DNA of 38,483 bases from Arthrobacter sp. 260. Lineage in GTDB: Bacteria > Actinomycetota > Actinomycetes > Actinomycetales > Micrococcaceae. This document shows positions 1 through 11,220 of the stretch, one piece after another (position 1 is the stretch's first letter; each line of letters begins with the position of its first letter). The notes beneath the pieces are model-generated. The model saw nothing but the letters and a program-made list of their open reading frames with translations, was not told where the DNA came from and searched no databases. The translations under genes were made by a program, and so were the position numbers. The DNA is taken from NCBI RefSeq assembly GCF_013116745.1, contig NZ_JABFOE010000023.1, positions 1 through 38,483 on the forward strand. Direction: 5' to 3'.

Positions 1-39
1 CGCCCGCCCCGGCACCCCGCCTGCAACGGTGCCAACGGT

Positions 40-51
40 TACAGTTTTGGG
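40..51 (+). promoter_or_regulatory. Candidate -10 box for a leaderless hydrolase mRNA
   Basis: TACAGT at 40-45 is followed by six bases and then the ATG at 52, so transcription would begin on or next to the start codon. No Shine-Dalgarno sequence precedes this ATG, which fits a leaderless message. The -35 region is not recognisable and the window begins just upstream, so this is an inference from spacing only. Confidence 0.35.
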
Positions 52-1167
52 ATGGGGCTGATCTGGAAACCGGACTATCTAGGACACGGGTTCATCTGCG
101 CCGACCTGCCGCTCGGCGCCGACGACGAGGGCCCGTGCGTCGCGACGCTGGTGTCTTACACTTCCCCGGCAATCGAGACCCTGCTGCCCGAACACCCGAC
201 GCCGGCGCACACTCGGGCCGGTGGCTGGTGGCCGGGCCTGCTGGATCGCCTGCTCCGCCGCCGCGGACCGGCGAGCATCGACGAACCAGTCTCCGCTGAG
301 CCGACCACTGTCACCGCAGTACTCTACGTGCACGGCTGGAGTGACTATTTCCTTCACCGTGGCCTCGCCGAGTTCTACGCGGCGCGCGGAGTCGCCTTCT
401 ACGCAGTGGATCTGCGCAAGTACGGGCGCAGCCTCCGCGACTGGCAGACCCCCGGATATGTCGGGAATCTCGCCGAGTATGACGACGACATCGATGCGGC
501 GTTGCGGGCGTTGGCGACTCACATCCGTGAACGGGAGGGGGCTGCGGTGCCGGTGAAGGTGCACCTGATGGCGCATTCCACGGGGGCACTCATCGCCTCG
601 CTGTGGGCTCACCGCAATCCCGGCCGGGTTGCCAGCCTGATCCTGAACAGTCCCTGGCTGGATGTGCAGGGCAGCGCGATCCTGCGCGGCGCGACCCAGG
701 GCCTCCTGGATCCCATCACCCGGTTCAGGCCGAAGGCCCGGCTGAAGCTTCCGGAGTTCGGATTCTACTGGCGCAGCATCAGTAATACCGGCGACGGCGA
801 CTGGGACATCCATCCCCTGTGGCGCCCCGAGTTCGGTTTCCCCATCAGGGCGGGTTGGGTGGCCGCGGTCCTCGCCGGGCATGCCCAGGTGCGCCGGGGG
901 CTGGACATCGGCGTCCCGGTCCTGGTCCTGGCCTCGACCCGCTCCTCGGTGAGCCCGGTCTGGAGCGAGGCGATGCTCACCTCGGACAGTGTCCTCGACG
1001 TGACCCTGATGACCCAGCGGGCCCTCCAGCTTGGCCCGAACGTGACCGTCTGCCGCTATGAGGGCGCACTGCACGACGTCTTGCTCTCCAAGGAACCGGT
1101 CCGTCGCAAGGTGTACCTGACCCTTGACGGCTGGCTGCGCTGCCAGGAAATGGTCGGCCGAAGCTAG
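52..1167 (+). CDS. Alpha/beta hydrolase (serine aminopeptidase S33-like)
   Basis: This 371-residue protein has the alpha/beta-hydrolase plan. The motif VLYVHGW near residues 90-96 is the strand plus oxyanion-hole HG, AHSTG around Ser176 is the nucleophile elbow (with Ala in place of the usual first Gly), and EGALHD near His341 supplies the likely catalytic His. The first ~85 residues contain a variable loop rich in Pro and Arg. There is no signal peptide, so it is probably cytoplasmic. The family includes lysophospholipases, monoglyceride lipases and esterases; the substrate cannot be read from sequence. The ATG at 52 lacks a Shine-Dalgarno sequence but follows a -10-like box at leaderless spacing. 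Its stop overlaps the uppS stop by four bases (CTAG), tail to tail. Confidence 0.85.
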   Translation: MGLIWKPDYLGHGFICADLPLGADDEGPCVATLVSYTSPAIETLLPEHPTPAHTRAGGWWPGLLDRLLRRRGPASIDEPVSAEPTTVTAVLYVHGWSDYFLHRGLAEFYAARGVAFYAVDLRKYGRSLRDWQTPGYVGNLAEYDDDIDAALRALATHIREREGAAVPVKVHLMAHSTGALIASLWAHRNPGRVASLILNSPWLDVQGSAILRGATQGLLDPITRFRPKARLKLPEFGFYWRSISNTGDGDWDIHPLWRPEFGFPIRAGWVAAVLAGHAQVRRGLDIGVPVLVLASTRSSVSPVWSEAMLTSDSVLDVTLMTQRALQLGPNVTVCRYEGALHDVLLSKEPVRRKVYLTLDGWLRCQEMVGRS

Positions 1168-1970
1168 CGGGGGGCGGCAGCTGACTGGTCGACCGCCCCG
1201 CCGAAGCGGCGGTCGCGGCCCGCGTATTCGCCGATCGCCCGCCACAACACCCGGCGGTCGACGTCGGGCCACAGCACGTCCATGAACACCATCTCCGCGT
1301 AGGCGGACTGCCACAGCATGAAATTGGAGAACCTCTGCTCACCGGAAGTCCGCAGGAACAGGTCGACGTCGGGGAGGTCGGGTTCGTCGAGATACTTCTG
1401 GATGGTCTTCTCCGACACGGCCGACGCCCGCAGCTTGCCGGCTTGAACCTGTTCGGCGATGGCACGGGCAGCGTCGGCGATCTCCGCCCGCCCCCCATAG
1501 TTGACGCACATGGTGAGGGTGCAGGTGGTGTTGCCGAGGGTCTGCTGTTCAGCCACCTCCAGTTCCTTCACCACCGACTGCCACAGCCGGGGACGTCGTC
1601 CGGACCACCGGATCCGGACACCCCAGGCGTCCAGCTGGTCGCGCTGCCGGCGCAGGACGTCCCGGCTGAACCCCATCAGGAACCGCACCTCGTCCGGTGA
1701 GCGTTTCCAGTTCTCGGTGGAGAACGCGTAGACGGACACGTGCTTCACCCCTATCTCGATGGCCCCGGCCATCACATCGAGCAGTGCCGCCTCCCCGGCC
1801 CGGTGACCTTCCGTACGGGGCAGACCCCGCTGGTTGGCCCACCGGCCGTTCCCGTCCATCACAATCGCCACGTGCTTGGGCACGAACTGCGCAGGGATGG
1901 CCGGAGCCGTTTCTCCGGAGGGGTGTGGCCACGGGCGGGTAGGGCCGGCGGTTCGTCGGTCCTGATTCAC
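1164..1970 (-). CDS. uppS: Isoprenyl transferase (undecaprenyl/polyprenyl diphosphate synthase)
   Basis: A cis-prenyltransferase of 268 residues that condenses isopentenyl diphosphate onto an allylic diphosphate to build the long-chain lipid carrier for peptidoglycan and other wall polymers. The diagnostic blocks are all present: MDGNGRWA at 38-45 with the catalytic Asp39, the TEGHRAG block, AFSTENWKR, and the C-terminal RTSGEQR...[10 protein letters not shown] block. The ~30-residue N-terminal tail is Pro-rich and probably disordered. The start is a GTG inside a tandem repeat; AGGAC lies six bases upstream. It follows recO in the same direction. Actinobacteria often carry two paralogues differing in chain length; sequence alone does not say which this is, so uppS is used in the broad sense. 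Confidence 0.95.
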   Translation of the reverse strand: MNQDRRTAGPTRPWPHPSGETAPAIPAQFVPKHVAIVMDGNGRWANQRGLPRTEGHRAGEAALLDVMAGAIEIGVKHVSVYAFSTENWKRSPDEVRFLMGFSRDVLRRQRDQLDAWGVRIRWSGRRPRLWQSVVKELEVAEQQTLGNTTCTLTMCVNYGGRAEIADAARAIAEQVQAGKLRASAVSEKTIQKYLDEPDLPDVDLFLRTSGEQRFSNFMLWQSAYAEMVFMDVLWPDVDRRVLWRAIGEYAGRDRRFGGAVDQSAAAPR

Positions 1971-2017
1971 TGTTCGTCCTGATTCGCTGTCGGTCCTGAA
2001 CTGACTGTCGGTCCTGA
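1950..2017 (-). repeat. Four-copy 17-18-nt tandem repeat at the recO/uppS junction
   Basis: On the minus strand a unit of the form TCAGGACCGACAGTGAA occurs four times: 2000-2017, 1983-1999, 1966-1982 and a 16-nt copy at 1950-1965, with small differences between copies. Each copy carries AGGAC, which can act as a Shine-Dalgarno sequence. The uppS GTG start lies in the 1966-1982 copy and is served by that copy's AGGAC; the fourth copy lies within the first codons of uppS. A partial fifth copy abuts the recO stop. The unit length is not a multiple of three. Confidence 0.8.
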
Positions 2018-2019
2018 CT

Positions 2020-2769
2020 TCACTGACGCTCCACTAGTTTGAGGGATTTGACGACTCGTTCAAGGTGCCACTGCAGGTAGCTCGCAACCAGGCCGGCAGC
2101 CTCCCGGCGGGACTGCGGGCCGGAAGCGTCAGCTGTTTCCCAATTGCCGGAAAGCAGCGCGGCGAGCAGTTCCATCGATTCGGCCGACGGCGACGCGGCC
2201 CCTGGTGGACGGCAGTCAGGGCACACTCCCCCACCCAGCGGCGCCGAGAAGGCGGAGTGCGGCCCGGGGACCCCACAGCGGGCGCAGTCGGTGAAGCTTG
2301 GCGCCCAACCGGCCGTGGCGAGGGCACGTAGCAGGTAGGAGTCGAGGATCAGCTCGGGTGCGTGCAGTCCCCGGCTCAGGGCTGACAGGGCCCCGACGAT
2401 GAGGTTGTACTGGGCTCCGGAGGATTCGCCGTCGGCGTCGGTGAGGCGCTCAGCGGTTTCGGCGATCGCCGCGGCAGCCGTGTACCTGCCGTAGTCGGCG
2501 GCGATTCCGTGGCCGTAGGCGCCCTTCGTTTGCGCCTGGGTGACGACATCGAGGCTGCGTCCGGCCACCAGCTGCAGGTCAACCGTCATATAGGGTTCCA
2601 ACCGCGAACCGAACTTGCTGCTGGTGCGGCGCACACCCTTGGCCACGGCCCTGACCTGTCCGTGATCCCTGGTGAGGAAGACGATGATCCGGTCGGCTTC
2701 GCCGAGTTTATGGGTACGCAGCACGACGCCTTCGGCGCGGTAGGTGCGGGAGGCAAAGGACGAGGACAC
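2020..2769 (-). CDS. recO: DNA repair protein RecO
   Basis: RecO loads RecA onto SSB-coated single strands with RecR in the RecF pathway. The N-terminal OB fold is visible in [19 protein letters not shown] and the [12 protein letters not shown] segment. The central helical domain follows, and the zinc site is CARC...CPDC in the C-terminal half. I chose the GTG at 2767-2769 (249 residues), because the protein then begins a few residues before the conserved YRAEGVVL strand, and a GGA lies just upstream. The longer frame to 2898 would add 43 Pro/Arg-rich residues, run through a large hairpin and overlap the leuA end, so it is rejected. It is followed by uppS in the same direction. Confidence 0.93.
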   Translation of the reverse strand: MSSSFASRTYRAEGVVLRTHKLGEADRIIVFLTRDHGQVRAVAKGVRRTSSKFGSRLEPYMTVDLQLVAGRSLDVVTQAQTKGAYGHGIAADYGRYTAAAAIAETAERLTDADGESSGAQYNLIVGALSALSRGLHAPELILDSYLLRALATAGWAPSFTDCARCGVPGPHSAFSAPLGGGVCPDCRPPGAASPSAESMELLAALLSGNWETADASGPQSRREAAGLVASYLQWHLERVVKSLKLVERQ

Positions 2770-2788
2770 CGTTCCATTTTCGCACCAC

Positions 2789-2850
2789 TTGCGCCGCACG
2801 GGGGCATCGGTGGGGGCGCGCCCCCTGACCGGTGCCCCCGTGCGGCGTAA
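2789..2850 (-). terminator. Large 62-nt hairpin between leuA and recO
   Basis: Arms 2789-2806 and 2833-2850 pair over 18 positions with one mismatch. Inside them lies a second palindrome, GGGGGCGCGCCCCC at 2812-2825, flanked by CGGT/ACCG, so almost the whole element folds on itself. It lies just after the leuA stop and ends about 20 bases before the recO GTG. No T-run follows on either strand. It may be a U-less terminator for leuA, a processing or stabilising structure, or a small repeated palindrome. Confidence 0.6.
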
Positions 2851-2866
2851 TGCCCCACCGGTACTG

Positions 2867-4900
<2,034 letters not shown>

Positions 4901-6850
4901 ATGGCATCGGCAGGGACCACCCACACGGCAACCGGCACCGAGGTTAGGGTTCAGGACGACCTGTTCCGGCACGTCAACGGTGGCTGGTTGAGCACCACCG
5001 ATATTCCGTCGGACCGGCCGTTGGAAGGTGCTTTCACCCAGCTCCGGGATGCCGCCGAACTGGCCGTGCGCCAAATCATTGAAGACGCGGCGGCGACGCC
5101 TGATCCGTCCGGCGACAACTTCAAAATCAAGGCAATGTACGGGTCCTTCATGGACGAGGACCTCATTGAGCGGGCGGGGGCGGAGCCGGTGGCTCCCCTG
5201 CTGGAAAGAATTGACGCGGTCGAGTCGACGGCGGCCCTGGTCACCCTGGACGCCGAGCTGTCCCGGACCGGTATCGCCGGGCTCGCGCTGCCCTACGTGA
5301 GCAACGATGCTGGCAACCCCGAGAGGTACATGCTGCACCTCTACCAGTCGGGGCTGGGCATGCCCGACGAGTCCTACTACCGGGAGGACAAGTTCGACAC
5401 CTCGAGGACCGAATACCGGGCTCTCCTGGTCGCGCTGCTCAGGGAGGCGGGAGTGGACGACGCCGAGGGCCGGGCCACCGCCGTCTTCGACCTGGAAACC
5501 CAGCTTGCAGCTGCCCACATGGACACGGTCACCCGGCGTGACCCACAAGCTACCTACAATCTGCTGACCCTGGACGCCGTCGTCGAACTGGCGCCCTTCA
5601 GCGGCCAGTGGTTGAAGACCCTGACCCGCAACGCCGACGGCATCGACGAACTGATCGTCAGCCAGCCCCAGTACCTGGCCGCCGTCGACAGCCTCCTGGC
5701 CTCGGTTGACCTGGAGGTCTGGAAGAGCTGGCTCACCACCCGGGTGCTGCTGCACGCAGCCGGGTACCTCAGCCGCGCGTTCGTCGACGCGGCCTTCGCC
5801 TTCTACGGCACACACCTCAGCGGCACACCGCAGATCAAGGACCGCTGGAAGCGGGGTGTGGCGCTGGTGGAGGGGGCCGTCGGTGAAGCCGTCGGACGCG
5901 AGTACGTGAACCGCCACTTCCCACCCACCCACAAGGCGATCATGCTGGGGCTGGTCGAAAACCTGTTGGCCGCCTACCGGGAGAGCATCACCTCGCTCGA
6001 CTGGATGACCTCGGCAACCAAGGAGCGGGCCCTCGCCAAGCTTGAGCAGTTCCACACCAAGATCGGCTTCCCCGATCAGTGGATCGACTATTCGGAACTG
6101 GAAATCATCGACGGCGACACCTACGGCAATGTCCGCCGCGCGACGGCTTTTGAACTGGATCGTCAGCTCGCCCGGCTGGGCGGACCGATCGACCGGGGCA
6201 ACTGGCTGATGACACCGCAGACCGTCAACGCCTACTACATGCCCACCATGAACGAGATCGTCTTCCCGGCAGCCATTCTGCAGCCACCGTTCTTCGACGT
6301 CGACGCCGATCCGGCGGTCAACTACGGAGCGATCGGCGCAGTGATCGGCCACGAAATCGGGCACGGGTTCGATGACAAGGGTTCGCAGTTCGATGGAAGC
6401 GGGCGGCTGGACAACTGGTGGACCGACCAGGACCGGGCCGCCTTCGACGCGCTCACTGCGCGTCTGGTGGAGCAGTATGACCAGCTCAGCCCCGCCGAGG
6501 CTCCCGGGAACACTGTCAACGGCAACCTCACCCTTGGTGAGAACATCGGCGACCTGGGCGGCCTGTCGATCGGCTACCGCGCCTACCTGCTCAGCCTGGA
6601 CGGCGCTGAACCGCCCGTCATCGATGGCCTGACCGGCGCGCAGCGCTTCTTCACCTCGTGGGCCCAGTGTTGGCGGCAGAAGATCCGCGCCGAGGAGGCC
6701 CTGCGCCGGCTTACTGTCGATCCGCACTCCCCCAACGAGTTCCGGTGCAACCAGGTGGTCCGCAACCTGGATCCGTTCCACGACGCGTTTGGCGTGACTG
6801 AGGCAGACCAGCTGTGGCTGGACCCCGACCAGCGGGTGCGGATCTGGTAG
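4901..6850 (+). CDS. M13 family zinc metallopeptidase (neprilysin/PepO-like)
   Basis: This 649-residue enzyme is of the usual size for the soluble bacterial M13 endopeptidases. The zinc site is HEIGH at 484-488, with the third ligand in ENIGD (Glu547, with Asp551). Just upstream sits NAYYMPTMNEIVFPAAILQ, matching the NAYY/N-E-I-V-F-P substrate-binding block of the family, and the protein ends with the characteristic conserved R-I-W (DQRVRIW). The N-terminal VQDDLFRHVNGGWL is the usual start of the mature M13 domain. There is no signal peptide or membrane anchor, so it is probably a cytosolic oligopeptidase. I chose the ATG at 4901 with AGGA six bases upstream, rather than the in-frame ATG at 4826, which lacks this. 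It converges on the LCP gene with three bases between the stops. Confidence 0.93.
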   Translation: MASAGTTHTATGTEVRVQDDLFRHVNGGWLSTTDIPSDRPLEGAFTQLRDAAELAVRQIIEDAAATPDPSGDNFKIKAMYGSFMDEDLIERAGAEPVAPLLERIDAVESTAALVTLDAELSRTGIAGLALPYVSNDAGNPERYMLHLYQSGLGMPDESYYREDKFDTSRTEYRALLVALLREAGVDDAEGRATAVFDLETQLAAAHMDTVTRRDPQATYNLLTLDAVVELAPFSGQWLKTLTRNADGIDELIVSQPQYLAAVDSLLASVDLEVWKSWLTTRVLLHAAGYLSRAFVDAAFAFYGTHLSGTPQIKDRWKRGVALVEGAVGEAVGREYVNRHFPPTHKAIMLGLVENLLAAYRESITSLDWMTSATKERALAKLEQFHTKIGFPDQWIDYSELEIIDGDTYGNVRRATAFELDRQLARLGGPIDRGNWLMTPQTVNAYYMPTMNEIVFPAAILQPPFFDVDADPAVNYGAIGAVIGHEIGHGFDDKGSQFDGSGRLDNWWTDQDRAAFDALTARLVEQYDQLSPAEAPGNTVNGNLTLGENIGDLGGLSIGYRAYLLSLDGAEPPVIDGLTGAQRFFTSWAQCWRQKIRAEEALRRLTVDPHSPNEFRCNQVVRNLDPFHDAFGVTEADQLWLDPDQRVRIW

Positions 6851-6853
6851 TTG

Positions 6854-8395
6854 CTACGAGCCGAACGATGACTGGCAGGTCACCTGGTCAGCAGTCTGGC
6901 CTGAGAGTTCGGGCGGCAGCCCTTCCGTCGTGACGGTGCTGCCGCTGGTGAAGTCGGCGCCCACGCTGAGGGCGAGCCCTACGGTGGCCGGGCTGGCCAG
7001 CACCTGCACCTCGGCGAGCCCGAACAGTTCCGCTACTGATGCCGCGATCGCCTCGTAGCCGGGGCCGACGAACAGCTGGGTCGCTGGCGTTTCGGTGTCC
7101 TCGCTGACCACTGTCTGGGTGTAGCCCTCACCTTGCAACAGCTCCAGGATTTCCTCACCCCGGTCGGTTTCGCCTGAGGAGTCGATGACGGTGAACGGGA
7201 CTGCTGCGGGATCGAAGTCTGGTTCCGGCTCGGCGGACGGCTCGTCGCTGGCCTCCTGCGTCGCGTCACCCGAGGCTGACGGCTCGGGTGAGGCTGAGGG
7301 CTCGGGGTCCGCGGCGTCGATGATGCTGCGGTCGTCCACGAGGGTCTCGAACAGTTCAGCGGCGCGTTCCTCGTCAGGGATCAGCCGGTTCAGATCGGGC
7401 TCGTAGGGCAGGACGGGCATCGTCACAAACGCCACCTTCGCCAGGTCGACGTCCTTCAGGCGATCGGCCAGGCGCAGCAGATCGGGAATCTGGCTCAGCC
7501 CGTCGTCGACGGTGAGGTTTTTGGTAATGGTTTCGGCGATGGCGTACATCCGGGGAAGGTTGTTGAGGGTTCCCTCCTCGGTGATTTTGCGGGCCATCGA
7601 CGCCATGAACGACTGTTGTGCCCGGATTCTGCCCTCGTCGCCGCCGTCTGCAAACCCGTGGCGGGTCCGCAGGAAGGCCAGCGCCTGTTCACCCTCCACC
7701 TCGGAGGTGCCAGCGGGGAGGCTGAGGCCTGAGTAGGTGTCTTCGATCGCCTGGTTCACGCACACCTCGACACCGCCAAGGGTCGAGGAGAGTTCCTTCA
7801 CTGCCTTGAAATCGGCCATCATGAAGTGGTCGATCTTCAGGCCCGTCAGTTCGTTGATCGCGGCGACGGTGCAGCCGGGCCCGCCATTGCCGAGCGCCCC
7901 GTTGAGCATCGCCAGGTCCTGCGCCGGGCTGAGCGTGCCGGTTTCCGGGTCGAGGCAGGCCGGAAGCGGCACCAGAAGGTCACGGGGAAAGCTGACCATC
8001 GTGACGTTCTCCCGGTCAGCTGACAGGTGCATCAGCATCATGACGTCGGAGTTGCCGGTCTCCGTGGTGAATTCCTCGCCGCCGTACGCGGCGTTCTCGG
8101 AGCCTTCCCGGGTATCGGTCCCCAGGATCAGGATCTGCACCGGGTCCCTGTCGATGTTCGCAGTGTCGTCGTCGTCCTGGTCGGTGCTCAGGTTTAGCGG
8201 CTGGGTCACCACGTTGCCCTGCAGCCTGATCAGCTGGACGGAGGCGAACCCTGCACCAGCAACGAGGATCGTGGCCAGGGCTGCGGCAATAACCTTCAGG
8301 AGGGTCTGGGAGGCCGGCCGGCCGAGGTGGCGCCCACCCGGAGACGCCGCAGCACCCTCAGCGGGGTGGCCAGCATCGGCGGATGGACGACTCAT
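6854..8395 (-). CDS. LytR-CpsA-Psr (LCP) family protein with LytR C-terminal domain
   Basis: LCP enzymes transfer polymers such as teichoic acid or arabinogalactan-type glycans from a lipid carrier to peptidoglycan, outside the membrane. The 513-residue protein has a short cytoplasmic tail and one membrane helix (about 32-54). The LCP domain follows (roughly 85-290), with ILGTDTREG and VSFPRDLLVPLP carrying the conserved Asp and Arg residues, and with GGVEVCVN and ALAFLRTRH blocks. An acidic, repetitive Pro-Glu-Ser-Ala linker of about 45 residues then leads to a LytR_C domain at the C-terminus. The ATG at 8393-8395 has AAAGGG upstream. It lies downstream of era in the same direction, but with its own gap and promoter-like boxes. 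It uses the same lipid-carrier economy as uppS, also in this window. Confidence 0.92.
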   Translation of the reverse strand: MSRPSADAGHPAEGAAASPGGRHLGRPASQTLLKVIAAALATILVAGAGFASVQLIRLQGNVVTQPLNLSTDQDDDDTANIDRDPVQILILGTDTREGSENAAYGGEEFTTETGNSDVMMLMHLSADRENVTMVSFPRDLLVPLPACLDPETGTLSPAQDLAMLNGALGNGGPGCTVAAINELTGLKIDHFMMADFKAVKELSSTLGGVEVCVNQAIEDTYSGLSLPAGTSEVEGEQALAFLRTRHGFADGGDEGRIRAQQSFMASMARKITEEGTLNNLPRMYAIAETITKNLTVDDGLSQIPDLLRLADRLKDVDLAKVAFVTMPVLPYEPDLNRLIPDEERAAELFETLVDDRSIIDAADPEPSASPEPSASGDATQEASDEPSAEPEPDFDPAAVPFTVIDSSGETDRGEEILELLQGEGYTQTVVSEDTETPATQLFVGPGYEAIAASVAELFGLAEVQVLASPATVGLALSVGADFTSGSTVTTEGLPPELSGQTADQVTCQSSFGS

Positions 8396-8425
8396 AGGGT
8401 GCGGCCCTTTCGAAGAATTCGGTCA

Positions 8426-8454
8426 ATTGTGGCTGGTGGACTGTGGCAAAGCAA
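8426..8454 (-). promoter_or_regulatory. Weak promoter candidate for the LCP gene
   Basis: On the minus strand TTGCTT (8449-8454) and CACAAT (8426-8431) are 17 bases apart, 30 bases before the LCP start. The matches to consensus are three and four of six, so this is tentative. Confidence 0.3.
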
Positions 8455-8471
8455 ACCAGTCCCGGCTTCTC

Positions 8472-8506
8472 TCAGTCAACGACTGATGGTGCCGGGTAGT
8501 GCCCGG
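8472..8506 (-). terminator. Two small hairpins after era
   Basis: Directly after the era stop on the minus strand comes CCGGG-CACTA-CCCGG (8492-8506), and then TCAGTC-GTT-GACTGA (8472-8486). Neither has a T-run. Together they may end or attenuate the phoH-ybeY-era message before the LCP gene. Confidence 0.35.
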
Positions 8507-8507
8507 T

Positions 8508-9437
8508 CTAGAAGCCCAGCCGTACCAGTTGCTTGGGGTCGCGCTGCCAGTCCTTGGCAATTTTCACGTGCAGATCGAGGTAGATCCGCGTACCCAACAG
8601 GGCTTCGATGCTCTTGCGCGCGTTGGTGCCGACCTCCCGGAGGCGGGCGCCGCCCTTGCCGATGATGATTGCCTTCTGGGAGGAGCGCTCAACGAAAAGG
8701 TTCACCCGGACGTCGAGCAGCTGGTTGTCAGCGCTCCGGCCTTCCCGGGGAACGATCTCATCGACAACCACGGCCAGCGAGTGCGGCATCTCATCGCGGA
8801 CACCCTCCAGGGCTGCCTCCCTGACCAGTTCCGCGACCATGACGGCCTCCGGTTCGTCGGTCAGCGCGCCACCCGGGTACAGGGGCGGGGATTCTGGCAT
8901 GTGGGACGCGAATACGTCGCCCACCGTCTCGACCTGGAACCCGTCAGCCGCGGAGACCGGGACCACGTCGGCCCAGCCAGCCTCGCCGAGCACTTCCTCG
9001 CCCAGGGCCACGACAGCCATCAGCTGACGGGTCAGGGCGGCACGGTCCACCAGATCGGTCTTGGTGACGACGGCGATCAGCGGCTTCCGCTGCAGGCGGG
9101 ACAACTGCGCGGTGATGAACTTGTCGCCCGGCCCGATCGGCTCGTTGGCGGGGATGCAGAAACCGATTGCGTCCACTTCGGCGAGGGTGTCCGCCACGAG
9201 GTCGTTCAGTCGCTGGCCCAGGAGGGTGCGGGGCCGGTGCAGGCCCGGCGTGTCAACGAGGATCAGCTGGGAGTCCTCCCGGTGCACGATCCCCCTGATG
9301 GTGTGCCGGGTGGTCTGCGGCTTGGACGAGGTGATGGCGACCTTCTGTCCCACCAGCGCGTTGGTCAGTGTCGATTTGCCAGCATTCGGGCGCCCGACCA
9401 GGGATACGAAACCTGCCCGGTGATTGCGTTCGCTCAT
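8508..9437 (-). CDS. era: GTPase Era
   Basis: Era binds the 3' end of 16S rRNA and acts in 30S subunit assembly. The 309-residue product has the G1 motif GRPNAGKS at 15-22, the switch TTRHTIRG, G3 DTPGL and G4 TKTD, followed by the C-terminal KH domain with its GKGG loop (IIIGKGGARLREVG) that contacts RNA. The ATG at 9435-9437 overlaps the stop of the upstream CBS-domain gene in an ATGA, so the two are translationally coupled. The longer frame would add 26 Arg-rich residues that lie inside the upstream gene. It is the last gene of the phoH-ybeY-corC-like-era set, and both ybeY and era act in ribosome maturation. Confidence 0.97.
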   Translation of the reverse strand: MSERNHRAGFVSLVGRPNAGKSTLTNALVGQKVAITSSKPQTTRHTIRGIVHREDSQLILVDTPGLHRPRTLLGQRLNDLVADTLAEVDAIGFCIPANEPIGPGDKFITAQLSRLQRKPLIAVVTKTDLVDRAALTRQLMAVVALGEEVLGEAGWADVVPVSAADGFQVETVGDVFASHMPESPPLYPGGALTDEPEAVMVAELVREAALEGVRDEMPHSLAVVVDEIVPREGRSADNQLLDVRVNLFVERSSQKAIIIGKGGARLREVGTNARKSIEALLGTRIYLDLHVKIAKDWQRDPKQLVRLGF

Positions 9438-10750
9438 GATGTTCCGCCGTGTCCTTGAAGTTGTGCGGGATTTCGGTCCCGGCCGTCGTCGTCGTGCGCG
9501 GGCTCCCGCTTCCACACAATGATGTGCGATACCCGGTTCCTGCGGCCCTCAACCCGTTCAGCGCGCAGGCCGATACTGCCGACGGTGACCTCGCTGCCCA
9601 CGATGGGCACCCTGCCAAGGGTCTTCGCGAGCAGGCCGCCGGCCGTGTCCACCTCATCGTCCTCGAGGTCGACGTGGAAGATTTCGCCCAGGTCGTCGAT
9701 GCCCATCCGGGAGCTGATCCGGTACTCGCCGTTGCCGAGTGGTTCCAGCTCGGGCACCTCGGAGTCGTACTCGTCGACGATCTCGCCGACGATTTCCTCG
9801 ATCAGATCCTCGAGAGTCACGAGGCCCGCCGTGCCGCCATACTCGTCGATGACGATGGCGACGTGGGTGGATTCGCGTTGCAGTTCTTGAAGGAAATCAC
9901 TCACAGGCTTTGATTCGGGGACATAACGCACCGCCCGGCAAACGCCGTCCACCGGGTCCGCATCGCGCTCATCGGGCCCGTGCAGCTGGGCGACGACGTC
10001 CTTGAGGTAGAGAATGCCGATGATGTCGTCGGCGCTGTCGCCGATGACAGGGATGCGGGAGTAGCCCGAGCGAAGGAACAGGGACATCGCCTGTTTCAGG
10101 GTTGAGCCGGTCTCGATGGATACCATGTCCGTGCGCGGCACCATGACCGACCGCACCTTGGTGTCGCCCAGCTCAAACACCGAGTGGATCAGTTCCGCCT
10201 CGCTGTCCTCAATCATCTCCGCGTCGTTGGCACGCGAGAGCAGTTCGCGGAATTCCTCTTCAGTGAAGAAGGCCGCCTCGGCGCGTGCCGCTCCGGGGGT
10301 GATGGAGCTGCCGAGGGCAACGAGCCAGCGCGGTACCGGTCCGAGGACTCCGCACAGAAACCGGACCAGTCCGGCCGTGGCGGGAACCACAGTGCTGGCA
10401 TGGGTGCGGCCCAGCTGGCGGGGGGACACCCCTACCAGGACGAACCCGACTGCCGCCATGGTGGCGGTGGCCAAGAGTCCGGCGATCCACACGTTGTCGA
10501 GGATGTCGTGGAAGAGGATCGCGACCGCCACTGCGGCAGCCATCTCGAACCAGACACGCCAGAACCGGAGCGCATGCATATGGGCGATGGGCGAGGCGAG
10601 GATTCGCTCCAGCGCGCGCCCGGATTTGCCCTGCAGCAGCTCTTCGCCCTCCTGGCGGGGCAGGTAACTGAAGGCAGCCTCGGCGGCCGTCACCAGAGCT
10701 GCGACAAGGACGAACACTAACGCCATGAGTGCGAGGACCCAAATGATCAA
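9434..10750 (-). CDS. Hemolysin/CorC family membrane protein (DUF21-CBS-CorC)
   Basis: This 438-residue protein belongs to the CNNM/CorC family, which has been linked to divalent-cation (Mg2+, Co2+) transport. The order is an N-terminal membrane domain of the DUF21 type with helices near 1-25, 60-85, 90-110 and 130-150, then two CBS motifs ([11 protein letters not shown] and [16 protein letters not shown]), then a CorC/HlyC domain at ~350-425. The start is a TTG at 10748-10750, supported by AGGAG eight bases upstream and by a four-base TTGA overlap with the ybeY stop. It also overlaps era by four bases. The 'hemolysin' name is historical; nothing here suggests a toxin. Confidence 0.92.
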   Translation of the reverse strand: MIIWVLALMALVFVLVAALVTAAEAAFSYLPRQEGEELLQGKSGRALERILASPIAHMHALRFWRVWFEMAAAVAVAILFHDILDNVWIAGLLATATMAAVGFVLVGVSPRQLGRTHASTVVPATAGLVRFLCGVLGPVPRWLVALGSSITPGAARAEAAFFTEEEFRELLSRANDAEMIEDSEAELIHSVFELGDTKVRSVMVPRTDMVSIETGSTLKQAMSLFLRSGYSRIPVIGDSADDIIGILYLKDVVAQLHGPDERDADPVDGVCRAVRYVPESKPVSDFLQELQRESTHVAIVIDEYGGTAGLVTLEDLIEEIVGEIVDEYDSEVPELEPLGNGEYRISSRMGIDDLGEIFHVDLEDDEVDTAGGLLAKTLGRVPIVGSEVTVGSIGLRAERVEGRRNRVSHIIVWKREPAHDDDGRDRNPAQLQGHGGTS

Positions 10751-11220
10751 CTGACTGTCTCCTCGGGCGCTTTTCCGCCCAGATAATCGGCCAGCAGGCG
10801 ACGCTGAAGGCCGAACATTTCGGCCTCGTCGTCGGGTTCAGCGTGGTCGTACCCCAACAGGTGCAGCACACCGTGGGTGGTCAGCAGGAGAAGTTCCTCG
10901 CCGGTGGAATGGCCGGCTTTCGCGGCCTGGTCCTGCGCCACCTCGGGACAGAGGACCACGTCGCCGAGAACCCCGGCCGGGGTCAGCCGGCCAGCGGTCC
11001 CGGGGCGGAGCTCATCCATCGGGAAGGACAGGACGTCAGTCGGGCCCGGCTCGTCCATCCACTCGATGTGGAGTTTCTCCATCGCTACCGTGTCGACGAG
11101 AATGATGGACAGCTCCGCCTCGGGGTGGACATACAGGCTGTCCAGCAGGAACCGTCCCAACCGGACCAAATTCTCCTCGTCGGCGTCGATTCCCGATTCG
11201 TTGTTGACCTCGATGCTCAT
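10747..11220 (-). CDS. ybeY: Endoribonuclease YbeY (16S rRNA maturation)
   Basis: YbeY is a small zinc-dependent endoribonuclease needed for 16S rRNA 3'-end maturation and ribosome quality control. The 157-residue product carries the signature [11 protein letters not shown] (H-x3-H-x5-H) that binds the metal, preceded by the conserved [12 protein letters not shown] block. The ATG at 11218-11220 has GGGAGG six bases upstream and overlaps the phoH stop in an ATGA. The gene sits between phoH and the CBS-domain gene, the usual bacterial order. Confidence 0.97.
   Translation of the reverse strand: MSIEVNNESGIDADEENLVRLGRFLLDSLYVHPEAELSIILVDTVAMEKLHIEWMDEPGPTDVLSFPMDELRPGTAGRLTPAGVLGDVVLCPEVAQDQAAKAGHSTGEELLLLTTHGVLHLLGYDHAEPDDEAEMFGLQRRLLADYLGGKAPEETVS

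Noticed and set aside
79..1314. 411-codon minus-strand frame opposite the hydrolase
   Set aside because: It runs across the uppS 3' end in a different frame and looks like Arg/Pro/Gly-rich noise.
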